DNA from: Wuchereria bancrofti
Taxonomy: Eukaryota > Nematoda > Chromadorea > Rhabditida > Onchocercidae
Direction of reading: 5' to 3'
Assembly (NCBI GenBank): GCA_005281725.1
Contig: SSBO01000007.1
Location: 6,337,742 to 6,401,741, forward strand
Length of the DNA stretch: 64,000 bases
Of this stretch, positions 1 to 11,713 are shown in pieces. A program made the translations under genes and the position numbers. Position 1 is the first letter of the stretch. Every line of letters starts with the position of its first letter. Under the pieces are notes generated by a model. It did not search any database and had not been told where the DNA came from. It saw only the letters and a list, made by a program, of their open reading frames with translations.

Positions 1-1138
1 TATGCTAAATAAGCTAAAATAATGCTAATATCAAGAATTATGAATGCGCTGGTATATTCCTGTTAATTCTGACAAAAAAATCAAAGATAAGAAAACTTCA
101 TGAAAATATCTATATCTGCGAGTTTTTTAAATTTTTTGTATCATTTAAAAGTAATTTAATTCAATTTAATTCTAGTCTTTTCGTACTGAAATTATTATAT
201 CTTAATGCATCATATAGAAGTTCCTTTTTTTCTGTTTGATTTATAAAAATTAATCAGTTATTGGCATGAAATATCATCTACTCATGAAAATATTATGAAA
301 ATGCAAACCTGCATAATTCCATTCAATAAACTTATATTCAACATATGACTTCCTATCCAACAGTGTGACAGCTTGAGCCGGAATTTCGGTTTGCGCACTT
401 ATCAATGAATGTGATATAATTAAGCATAAAAACCCGTAATGTAGCATAATATCCTATAATTAATAATTAATTTTGCTACAAGTCGTTGTTTAATTTTGAT
501 TTAAAATAAAAGCGACAACAATATCTTATTTCCCAAACATATTGATAAATTATTGGAATATGATTATGAAATATAGTCTGCATATAATGTCTTCCGGAAG
601 AATAGTAACTGGTTAATTTACCTAAAGAAATATTAATACTTTAATCTAATGGACTTTTGTCAACAGTTGATTATGCTTACTTCTAATATCAAGCTTCATT
701 TCAATTATTCGTCACCCCATGCCCCTTCCTCTCTCCTCTTTTTTACTCCCATATAATTCCGTCATAATCACTGAAAATATGATTAAGTATTCCTAAACAA
801 TTTAATTTCTGAAATTCAAATTAGAGTTGTATTTTATTACTTTTTTTATAAATTTTTTCTTTATTTTTTTTTATAATTAAAAGCAATTGACATTTCCTTC
901 CAACACATATGACGACTGCAATTGATAATTAAAACAAAACTTTAAGCTTAAAAGACGGAAATGAAAAGTAAAATGGGAAAGTATTGGTTTGCTATATACT
1001 CCTTAAATGAGAAGCATGAGAAAAAAGATCAGTTTAAGGAAAGACATTGCCGTTTGCGCTTATGTCAACAGATAAGCAATACCATTATTTCCTATGCTTT
1101 TATATGTATGCACACTTAGTCATTGCTAACTTCAACCA
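1..1138. other. AT-rich intergenic DNA, no gene seen
   Basis: Both strands were read for spliced exons and none could be supported. Composition is strongly AT-rich with poly-T runs around 840-880. There is no recognisable repeat unit or RNA gene. Confidence 0.6.
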
Positions 1139-1335
1139 TTAATCATCATCATCATCAATCATCATCATCATAATCATCATCATTACCACCATCATCACTG
1201 TCATCATCATCATCATCATCGTCACCATCATCACCATCATCATCATCATCGTCATCATCATAATCATCACCATTACCATCACCATTACCATCATCATCAT
1301 TATCATCATCGTTATCATCGCCATTATTACCATTA
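1139..1335. repeat. (ATC)n trinucleotide microsatellite
   Basis: An imperfect run of ATC units (CATCAT, CACCAT, CGTCAT variants) about 190 bp long. Apparent Met-rich or Asp-rich reading frames across it are products of the repeat, not genes. Confidence 0.95.
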
Positions 1336-1744
1336 TTATTAGTGTTATTTATCATTGTTATTTTATTATTATTATTTAACTTAATGATATTGTTTTTTAT
1401 TAACAGCATTAGCAACAGTAGAATAATTAATATCATTATAACAATCATTATCATTCATATCAGTGCATTATTTTGTGTAAAATCTTGAATAATTCATCTT
1501 TTTCAGTTCGAAGCAAATTTTCAAACTATCTATAAAAGTAAATACATATATCAGTCATCTAAGAAATCAGTATGAGTAAACAATTATATAATAAAGATCG
1601 TCGTCAAACCTGTCAAAATTATTTGACTGAATTAGCACGATGCTATCGGCGACGCTATTAATTTGTTAACGATGCTTTTGATTTGTAATCGTATATACAG
1701 TCAAATATACGTTAAGTGTATAGTTGTATTACGTTCATTCTATT

Positions 1745-1886
1745 TTTATTTTCCATTTTTGTATTATGTAAGTTTATCTTACTTTTCATTTTTGTATTAT
1801 GTAAGTTTATTTTACTTTTCATTTTTGTATTATGTAAGTTTATTTTACTTTTCATTTTTGTATTATGTAAGTTTATTTTTACTTTC
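1745..1886. repeat. 33-bp tandem repeat, about 4 copies
   Basis: The word CATTTTTGTATTATGTAAG recurs at 1754, 1787, 1820 and 1853, giving an exact 33-bp period. Because 33 is a multiple of three the array stays open in one frame (a repetitive F/Y/S/V peptide of 87 residues), but there is no sign of a gene. Confidence 0.9.
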
Positions 1887-2925
1887 GATTTTTAAAATCT
1901 TTGGTATTACTATTTATTGTGCATGAAATGCGCATTATTTATTTTTATTCTTTTTTTTCCCTGCTATTTCCATATGTGCACTTCATTTTTTTTTTCATAA
2001 TACCAAATGGCCAGACGTGAAGGATAACGAATGCGTCAAAAAGAAAAAAAAAATGCAACAAATAAACAAGTAATACATAGGCAAGTAAGTAACATTCAAT
2101 GGAACAGAAACACAAAACAATATATTTCAATAAAACGTTTTTGGTTTTCTCGAAATTTGATTGAAATTTGACTGAAATCTGCTATGAATATTACTACCAA
2201 TTAACTTTTGCAATAAATAACTTCTTTTTTTTTATGAGCACTTTTTGTATTCATTTCAAAAAACAGCAATTTTTTGAGCAAAAAAATCTTAATATTTTGA
2301 AGAAATATTTCGAAATATTTCAAAAAATTATTTTAAAATTGAGTAATTAATGAACGATTCGTTACTTAATTAAATATCAAATAGTTCATTAATTCTAAAA
2401 TAAAGCAATACAACATTCTTTTTTTCGCTATCTTTTGTTTACTTTAAATTTTAAATATATATAGAAGAATTGAAATAGTTCGAATATGAAATTTTCTTGT
2501 CAGTACAACATATAATTTAAACAAATTTTTTCTAATAGATTAATTTTAAATTCGATTATAATGTCTCTTACAATAATACAGTGGAAAACATTTACTGAAT
2601 ATCATGATATATAAACTACTAAATTTATGCTGGCAGATATATACCTATACTTTATACTGGTAGGTATTTATACCCTATTTATTTGTATATGATGGTTTTG
2701 CTTCAAGCTAATTTTCAATTCAAAAATGTTCTGCCGCCTCTGCGAAACAGGAAGTTATGAGCTACAAAGATGATTTTACGTGGCAAGGTGGGTTGCATCA
2801 CCTGCAAAAAAACAATCTTCGAAAAAAGTAATGTAGAGTTTCTGATTGCGCTTTTAATGACCTGAAAATTTCAAGGATTCAGTACCGACTATACCACAGG
2901 AAGAATATCCTAATCGCTGCAAGAT
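1887..2925. other. Intergenic DNA, no gene seen
   Basis: AT-rich with poly-T runs. From about 2.7 kb base composition becomes more balanced, which is where the decayed transposon region begins. Short open frames here lack splice context or any recognisable domain. Confidence 0.5.
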
Positions 2926-3086
2926 GTGCCGAATCTTTCTTTGCTTACGGTTTCAAGTGCTCTGGTGAGGTCAACAAAGGTCATGCGGAGTTCTTTGTTT
3001 TGTTCCTTACATTTTTCTTGCACTCAGCTGAGAACAAATATCATGTTTCTTATTAGCTCTCAAACAACACTAACTTTCAGATAAAA
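2926..3086 (-). pseudogene. Decayed non-LTR retrotransposon (LINE) reverse transcriptase fragment
   Basis: Minus-strand translation reads CKEQNKELRMTF followed by VDLTRALETVSKERF. This matches the classic reverse-transcriptase motif A region of LINE elements, where QEKCxEQN is followed by (F/V)DLTKAFDTVS and the first Asp is catalytic. Upstream residues (ES-stop-CC, then RNMIFVLS-stop-VQEKC) match the usual ESQCGFR and DMIF..RQLQEKC stretch, but with a frameshift and several stops. Beyond the motif the frame ends at another stop near 2924. It is a dead fragment; the rest of the element is not recognisable to me, although the moderately GC-richer DNA from 2.7 to 5.8 kb may be its remains. Family (RTE or CR1/jockey-like) is not determined. 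Confidence 0.75.
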
Positions 3087-3942
3087 ATGCTTCTGTGACA
3101 ACAAGTACCATTTAAAAATATTTTTGCAAGAATTTAGCAAAGTAATATCTCCATAATTTGAGCAGTTGGACTTTTCATGCCTATTATATAGATAATCACG
3201 AAGGCCTGGTGACAACTAGTAACAAACTCGTAAAATTTAACGTTTAGTATCAAATGTCTTGCCACATTTCATCTGCTGTATGGCCTTGAAAGTTTCCTCC
3301 GAGTTTGTAAAGCTGTACTGAACAAAGATTAAAAATGTTCAAATCATCGGTTTAGATTGGAAGATGAGAAGCACTTGGCCACTGTTTTTGGAACTTCGAA
3401 GAGTCTTCTGTGGTTGCTGAAATTCATGAATGATTGATTCTTTTCTACTCGATTGGTCCAATTTGTTTTCTAAATATATCGAAGTTTCTGTTCAAACTTA
3501 CTGCATGCAACACGAAAGATTGTTTTTCTCGTAAGACAGTGAGGTGTGCTTGATGAGTAATTCTTTTCTTTGACAATTAAAGTTTCTGTGCTTTTGTTTT
3601 TATCGAACCAATCCTAGTTTCCTTTGACGAGAATCTTATACAGAATGCTATTTTTACAATGTTGTCAAAATGCTATAAGAGAGAGATGAAGATTATCCTA
3701 TAAATAGTTTTTTACATAGCAATTTCGAGATTGTTGACTTTAATTCTCTTCCTTGAAATATCTCCTCTTTTAAGTTGGCCTACAAGTGGAAATTAAGTTT
3801 ATTGCATAACACTTTTTTCTATGAAGACTTAGTTTGCATCGCATAAAAGTTTTCGCCGCACGAAAATGTAAACAATTAGTTGCCAATGCTTAGAACAAGA
3901 ATACATCCAAGTCGAAACATTTTTTTTTGGAGTGTCGAAACC
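3087..3942. other. Gene-free, GC-richer relic DNA
   Basis: Base composition is less AT-biased than the flanks and stop codons are frequent in all frames. It probably belongs to the same decayed transposon as the reverse-transcriptase fragment beside it, but no further motif could be read. Confidence 0.35.
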
Positions 3943-5226
3943 AATTAAACATAATGTTAAGGATAAAACTTTAGCCTTAACTGCAATCAAATGCATTCAA
4001 ATCAAACAATTTAATCAAATCAATTAAATCAAATGGATTCCGAAAATAAAAACGAAGCTCCTATAAAGGGGAAAGTTAAAAGAATAAGCATATTTCGCAA
4101 CAAGGAACCATTGGAACAATGACTGTCACATTTATCCCACACCCAAACACCGATGGAACGTTTGAGGGAAATCACATGTTTCAAATGTCTTCGAACAGCG
4201 CATGCAAACAAATGATTGCAAAAAAGGGAAATTTCCTTGTTTCCATTGTAAAAGCTTCATAATAGGCATTGTGTTCCCTCAAATATGAGGAATTTACACA
4301 GTTTGAATTCGACTGCAATCAAATTCTAAAATAAAAACCAAAGAATTTCACTTTTATGTAAAGAAATAAACGTAGTCAATTCAAGTCACCCAGAAATTTA
4401 ACGAAGGGCATTAGAGTTATTTGACGTTGAAGTCACAATCATTCTTTATGTGGGAAGAAATTAGTAAATCGACTGAAGTTAGAAGGAACCAAGGGAGAAA
4501 TTTCGAAACTCTTTTTATTTGGTAACAAAACTTTGAAATCATGTCAGACTACAAAAGTGGAAATAGGAGTAAAAATCTTGGAATGCAAAATTATAATTAT
4601 TAATGCTTACTTGTTAGATTACCTAACAGAAAAACTACAAGTAATTAAGTCGAATTATCATGATTTACTACGTATGATATCTCAAGAACAATTAGACGAG
4701 AAAAAAAATATTAGAAAAGTTTCCATATATTTCTTTGATTTTACTTACATATCACTAAATCAAATCCACAATATGATGTCAGGATTCTAAGCAATTTTCA
4801 CAAAAGTTAGCCCTATAATAACTGAAAATGGATACATCAACAAATCTTCTAATTATAACAAAGGTCAAAATTTACTGGAACCTACTAACTCTGTAAATTT
4901 CTTATATTTAAGACAACACAATGCTGTACTATGAGAACCTTTTACTAGTGGAAACAAGAAAATTTTTCTATTTTGCAATCACTTGTTGCTGTTCGAAGAC
5001 ATTTGAAACATTTGATTTCCCCCAAACGTCCCATCGAAGCTTGGATGTGGAATAAATGTGACATTCATTGTTCCAATGATCTTTACATAGTCTTCTAGTT
5101 TTTTCCTTTGTAGGAGCTTTCTTTTTATTCTGGGAATTCATTTGATTTAATTGTTTTGATTAAACTGTTTGATTTGAATGATAATTGTAGTTAAGGCTAA
5201 AGTTTCATCCATATTTATGTTTAATT
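3943..5226. mobile_element. Old foldback element with about 350-bp inverted arms
   Basis: The left arm, 3943-4303, is matched in reverse complement by the right arm, 4887-5226. Shared landmarks are GTTAAGGCTAAAGTTT (right) against AAACTTTAGCCTTAAC (left), TAGGAGCTT, CATTGTTCCAATG, TTCGAAGACATTTGAAACAT, and CTGTGTAAATTC-like inner ends. The arms differ by many substitutions and small deletions, so the element is old. The 583-bp middle part (4304-4886) has an 85-codon open frame from 4533 to 4790 without a domain I recognise. It could be a foldback or MITE-type DNA transposon, or two inverted copies of a shorter repeat. Target-site duplications were not identified. Confidence 0.7.
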
Positions 5227-8036
5227 AATTTTTCTCCCTGGTAATTGTTTGATTTCTTGTGACTTTTTCGTTCCTTACTACTAATTCTTTCAAGAATTTC
5301 TTGATCCTACGAACCGACTGTTTTCTTTTGTCCAATACCCAAGCCGATACCTTGTTTTTAATTTGCAATTTCGATATTAGGATGCTCTAAGTTCTCACCG
5401 ATGTCTTTCACTTGTCGAAATATTCTTTTCGTCACTTCAGTGATTGTTTTCCAGTTACAATTATTTCTTGTGATAGAATGAATTCATTGTAAAATGACTT
5501 CTTTATAATGAAAAGTTTACCATAGTTATGTCAGTAAATCTTTTATGACTGTCGCATAGTTTTCTGGCGCAATATCGTAACTTTTTTCAGCTAACAACGC
5601 ATCCTCTTTAAGAGTACATTTTCAGGTAGTTTAATTTCTGAATGTCGAAGCTGCTCCGAAGTTGTCACCTTTTTGAGTCACCACTAAGTGGTAATTGTGA
5701 AGAGTTTACTGTTTCGTAATTGATGACCACTCTTTCATTTGAAACTAACTCTCCGGTATCTTACTTAATTGTTGAAATACTAACTTATAGTCCTCAGGGT
5801 AAATGCTTAGAGTAATGATGGCTTCTCTTGCGTCAGTTATTAAGTTTAAGTAAGATATCGGAGATTTATGAATCGTTGATTAATGCAATTTTAATAAAGA
5901 ATAATTAAAATAAAATTTTAAACACAATACCAATCCAATAACCAATTTCGGTTAATTTCTTAGTTACTTATGTCAATAAGTAAAACATACTATTTTAGAG
6001 TGTTTTTGTTTATTAAAACAAATGCGTTTTTCTTTTTTTCTTCTTTCTAAACTTCTAATTTTATCACACATGTATTATTTTTTTTATTACTTGAAAAAAT
6101 TTTAAGAAAATTTTTTTGAATTTACTCGTTATTTTATTCTCATTCTTGTCACATTAAAAATTTTGTCAGTTTCTTTATTTTTCGCTTTATTTTTTTTTTA
6201 ATCTATATTTTTGTTTTTCTTCGAAGAAAATTTCTAAATTATTATTTGCATCAGAATGATCAGCTATTGATAATCATATATATTTTTTTTTGAAAAAAAG
6301 ACGTATATCTTAAACCGTATATGTTAAAAAAGTTTTGACAAATCAAAAGTTCATTTATTTCCTTTTTATATTTTATTTGAAAGAATCGTTTCAAAAAAGT
6401 TTGAAAAATTCATTCAAAAAGACAAATTAGTTTTGATTCGATAAAACAAGATGTTAATACCAAATCTGGCTAAGTAATATCAAAATTTACCCAAAAGTTA
6501 CACGACACTATCATTATTTACTGTTAAAATGATTTATAAATGAAAAGTGGAAATTTTTTCATGCAAAATAGTATTGTTAGACTTTTTAATTTTCATTTTT
6601 ATATTTTTATTTTTTTTTTAAAAATCTATACTTTTTTTGTTTTAATTTTTATTATATGCTTTAATCAAACTTTTTTTTCCTACTCAAACATCAAATTTCC
6701 ATCCTTTCAAGATGACAATTAAAATTCATGAAAGCAGAATTTAAAAAGAACATCATTATAAATTTGCAAAATTTGAAAGGAAATTTACATTTTAATTTTT
6801 AATAAATTTAATTTTACAATTTTTAATAGAAAAGAACCCATTAAATAAAACGAATAAAGTCTGGCAATGAAAAGAGCAGAAGAATCTTCGAGAATTAAAC
6901 ATTAACATTCTATCACTCAGTAATTGCAACATATTTTCAATCTTTTTCTTTTCCTATTAATTATTTTGATCGACCAGTACCCATTCAAAAGCAACAACAA
7001 GTTTTATTTTTCTTCTTCCTCTTCATACAATCTTTGATCTTAACTCCTAACTTTGAAATTATATAACTTTACTGCATGAGCTGAATTGTTTCAATGCTCG
7101 TTATTTATCATTATCTTCTATTATAATTAATTTCATTTATTTTATTTACGCTTATTATCATGATTTTAATTAAATGTACATATTGTAATTTTTGGATTTT
7201 TTATTGGATGAATTTAGTTTTTGTTGAAAATGAATTTAAATGGGTAATATTCCTGATTAAATAGATTCTAATTTGTGTACAAATTGTCTACACAATAAAT
7301 ATTAACATAGTTTCGTTTTTACGCACTTTTGTATTAAATTTATAAAATTTTGTATTATTAATTTTTAAAATTTTTTTAATTTTTTAAAAATTAAGTTTTT
7401 TTTTAGTGTAAAATTTGCATAAATTAACATTAACAAATTTCAGTCTTTGATATTGAAAAACTGTGCAACAGTTCCTAAATGAATTATTGCTTTTAACAAA
7501 TTTAACAGTAAATATTTACATTTAATGAAATGATTCAAGGATAAACTATAATCATTTATTCCGAATTTTTTATAATAATTTTGAAACATTCATTTTGAAT
7601 ATTTATGCAGTTTATGTTTGAATTATATTGCTATTTCCGTTAATTGAAAATTTATTTGTTTTATATGGCATGATTCAATTAAGTTGATGTTTTATTAGTA
7701 TGGGTAATTGGTCAGTTGTATGATCAACTGATGATAAGACTGACAGCAACATTGTTTTTGTTGTTTTGAAAAATACAACACAAAGATATTCAGATGAGAA
7801 ATAATTTAATATTATTTTTTTTTTTTTTTTGATAATTTCGACCAAATGCCTTTATGAAATTTCCGTTTTTACCAAATTTTTATTTTGATTTTTTATTAAA
7901 ATACATGTTTATGATCGAGTTTTTTCGCGATACATTGTGAAATTTTTCGAAAAATAAATTTATATTCCTGAAAAAATAAAAAAAAGTCAAATTGAAATTT
8001 TACCAATCGAAGGAATCAAGAACTGATCAAGTCACT
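5227..8036. other. Intergenic DNA, no gene seen
   Basis: The first 600 bp are still relatively GC-rich, possibly more transposon debris. From about 5.9 kb onward the DNA is AT-rich with poly-T tracts and no supportable exon or RNA gene. Confidence 0.5.
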
Positions 8037-8109
8037 GGCCCTGTGGCCTAATGGATAAGGCGTCGGACTTCGGATCCGAAGATTGCAGGTTCAAGTCCTG
8101 CCAGGGTCG
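8037..8109 (+). tRNA. tRNA-Arg (anticodon TCG)
   Basis: A complete 73-nt cloverleaf can be drawn. The acceptor stem is GGCCCTG with CAGGGTC (one G-T pair), discriminator G. The D stem is GCC/GGC around a loop containing GGA. The anticodon stem TCGGA/TCCGA encloses loop CTTCGGA, so the anticodon is TCG, reading CGA. The variable loop is AGATT and the T arm is GCAGG-TTCAAGT-CCTGC. A-box (TGGCCTAATGGA) and B-box (GGTTCAAGTCC) promoter elements are intact. There is no intron. The nearest run of four T residues downstream is some 30-40 nt away, so the trailer is rather long. Confidence 0.97.
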
Positions 8110-11100
8110 CTCCTATTTACATTGATCATAAAAGAAGTGGTCATTTCTCATTTTACCATAAAATTTAAAATTGGGTTTAAATATTGAACAAAGAAGTTCT
8201 TTCTTTTGATAACTTTAATTTCATGTCTTATAGATTTTCTTGTCGTCGAATTTCGTAGTTAGTTTTACTTTATTTATTACTCTTATTTGAATTAAAAAAT
8301 TTTCCCTCCTCTATTCTTTCTATGTTAAATTTCATTCAAATTTCTGAATGGAAAAATTTTCAATTTAAATTTTACAACAACAAATTGTTTACTATTTTGT
8401 TTTTGTTTTTTCTGTTTATGTTTTATAGGAGAGAAAAGCGAAAGACGATTGATTATCCAAGAACGATACTGATTTATTCATTATCAACGTTGGAATGAAT
8501 GAATGAATGAATGGATATTACTGACAAGTTTATAATAATGAATAATTTGATATGCACTGTATTTCAATAGAAATTTCCATTTTTATTTGGTAATAAATGA
8601 AGGTTTTAAATTTAAAACAAATTTTAATTTCGGCAAAATTTAAATCGTATACAAAATAATAAATTTAATGGTAATGATTTATAAACTTTATGCCGATAAT
8701 TGAGTTAATTCTATAATTTGAATATGCATAGTGATAAAAAGATTTAGCCATGTCGAAAATGACATTGTAGCTTGGCTTAAATGACTAGGCCAAAAAGAAA
8801 TTATGTAGCTTGGCTTGAATTATTAAGACAAAAGCACTAAGCAACATTGTGTTTTGATCAAAAATTAGTTAATTCAAAATTTGTTTTTATTAATTTCTGT
8901 TCAATTCAGAAAAAGGAAAAATTGCGCATATGCATAAATCTTAATTTGCTCAATTAATCATTGAGTGTATAAATAATTGAATTTAAAAATGATTGTATCT
9001 ATTTACCTAATGGTACTTTAAAGTCTTATCAAAATAAAATGGAAGTAATGAAAATTTGTAATATAGTACTAATTTTTATCAGTTGTAAACAAAAAGAAGA
9101 AAACAAGCGAAAGAATTGGACGACATCAATGTTATTTTTAATTTTTAATGAAAAAAGAAAATGCCTAGGTGACATAATATTTAAATATAAATTCTCTGAA
9201 TTGGTTTAAATTTTAGAATACTTAATTACTTTATTGTAAAAAAAAAAAGCAAAAAAAAATGGAAACATTTTTTGCATCTCGGTGATTAGTAAATCTAAAT
9301 TGAAATGATAAATTTACGCAATAATATAATTATCTCTTTAATTTATTGGAATTTGTAGTGAAAATAAAAATTAAACAAACAAAATGTTAAACAAAAATCA
9401 AATATAATTTTTTGCTTTTTTTTGTGTGTGTGTGTGTGTTTCAGATGAGTAGTTAAAATTAATTGATCAATTATTTGATACTATTTGAAATGAAAATTAT
9501 TTGGTAAATAAGTTATGTTGGAATCAAAGATCAAACAAAGATTAAACAAATGATACATTAATCAGTTAGTGAATGATTTAGCGCTAAATAAATGCTAAAT
9601 TTGCACAGCTTAAAAATGAGAATTTCAACAAAATGTTGATGGATGATGGAAAAAAAAAGAAACCGATGATATAGAGTTTCGGAGGAGTGCTTGTCAAAGC
9701 TTTTATCAGTGTACTTTATGCTCCTTGTGGTTGACACTGATATTATCTACCATCTTTCTTCTATTGCTATCAGTATCGGTAGATTGAAGCTTGCAGAATT
9801 TCTTATTATCACAATTTCTCATTTAACGTTGTATGTCAATTTATAAGTAAATATGTATTATATATGTATGTGTGTATGTGTATGTGTGTATGCGTATATG
9901 TGTATGTGTTAATATTTTCAAATTTTTTATCAAAAAAAATTTTTAAAAATAATTTTTAAAAAAAAAGTTATTGAAAATTTCTTTTAATTATATGAAAAAA
10001 AAATTGTATTAGTTTTACCCAATTCATTAAAATATAAGAGAGGAGGGAAAAAAAATTAAATGTTTTTGATTTAATACAAGTATTATATTTTTTTTTTTTA
10101 CTGTGGTACAATTAATTTAAGATTATTTTCAATTATTGAACAACCATTTGGATTAATTTATTCATTTTATTTCAAATGATTTGTTATGTAAATGATATTT
10201 AATGTTTGTGTTATTTTAAATTAATTTTCCTATTTTATATTTGAAATAAATTTCACTTCATGTCGTTTCTTATTATTAATTGTTATATAAAGTAATGCAA
10301 TATATATTATTTTAAATTAATTCTTTATCACAAATAAAAAATTTTGCTTGACGCTAATTAATTTTGCCATAACTAATCACTTTTTCAAATTTAATTCTTA
10401 TAATCCTTTAAAAAATTGATAATTATTGATTCAGTTTGAAAATTAATAAAGGATTTCAGGTTAACTTTTGTTTATGCCTTCAATTATTTTCAAATAATTT
10501 CTCCTTAAAAATTTCGAAATTGAATCAATAAAATAAATTTGTTGCAGTTTTTCAGATATTTTTTTTTTTTTTTTTGATAAAACATTTCTATTTTTCTTAA
10601 CAGTAATAAAAACAAAATGATGACAACATTTCCGGAATAGTTTACCGAGTATATAAATTACAACTGGATAGACATCCGGTTTTGATGTTTTTTTTTTCAC
10701 GCAAATTCAAATGAATGAATAAAGAGAAAGAAGATAAAGTTCATCTTTTTGTAATTAAGTAAAATTTGAAATAAATTTTTTTTCAAATATTTTGAAATAA
10801 CGCTTTTGAAATAACGAACATGTCATTTATACAAATACAATCTTATGCATCAAATTAAAACTACAATAAAAAGTGAAATTAATAATTAATAATAATTTAA
10901 TATAAACAAAATCAAGAATTGAAACATAATATAACTGAATTGAATTCTAAATTGCAATAATAGAAATAATAATTATTTTTTATTTCATAAAATATCATAA
11001 TGATAGCTAAAATAAAAAAAAAAGCATAATTAGTAAATGTTTTGTTACAGTATGCGTCTATGTTTTAAATCAAAATATTATCATGACTGATAACAAAATT

Positions 11101-11713
11101 ATCAAGTGAAATATGACAGAAACAACAGTACAACTAATGTTTGTCTGAATCACACATATTAATTTTATCACTAACTAATCAATATAATCATCATTACATA
11201 ATCAGTATAATAATAATATATATCAAAATTATTATATTTATATTACTTATAAATTAAAAATATAAGTGTACCAATGATAATTCCTTTTTTTTAAAAAAAA
11301 AAAGTATTAATAAAGTGTAAATAAAATATTTGAAATGTTAATTACGATTATTTTTTCACATATTCCTGGTTATTATTAAATAAAAGTATGTTTTGATTAT
11401 TTCTAATTAATTTTTGAATGTATAATAAAATCAATTAAGGATAATTTTATCTTTTGTTATCATTCAATGTTTTTTTGTTTTTTGTTAAATTTGATTGCAT
11501 ATACTCATACTTTTTACATTAATACGAATTGGAAATTTAATAAATGCTAATATTAATGTTATCAATCAATCATTCATTAATCATTTATATTTAATAAATC
11601 AATTCAATAATCAATATATAATTTTATCAAATCGTAATTTGTAATCATTTGATGATGATAATTATCATAAGTTTACTTTTAACTTGCCAATTTATTTTTT
11701 TTCTTTTCTTGCA
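8110..11713. other. AT-rich intergenic DNA with small simple repeats
   Basis: No exon could be supported. It contains (GAAT)n near 8494-8512, (TG)n near 9424-9440 and a TATGTG-type tract at 9857-9910. The stretch 9660-9830 is noticeably less AT-rich and holds a small stem (TATCAGTGT near 9706 with ACACTGATA near 9735). Confidence 0.5.

Noticed and set aside
1663..1926. 87-residue plus-strand open frame rich in F, Y and S
   Set aside because: It is produced by the 33-bp tandem repeat.
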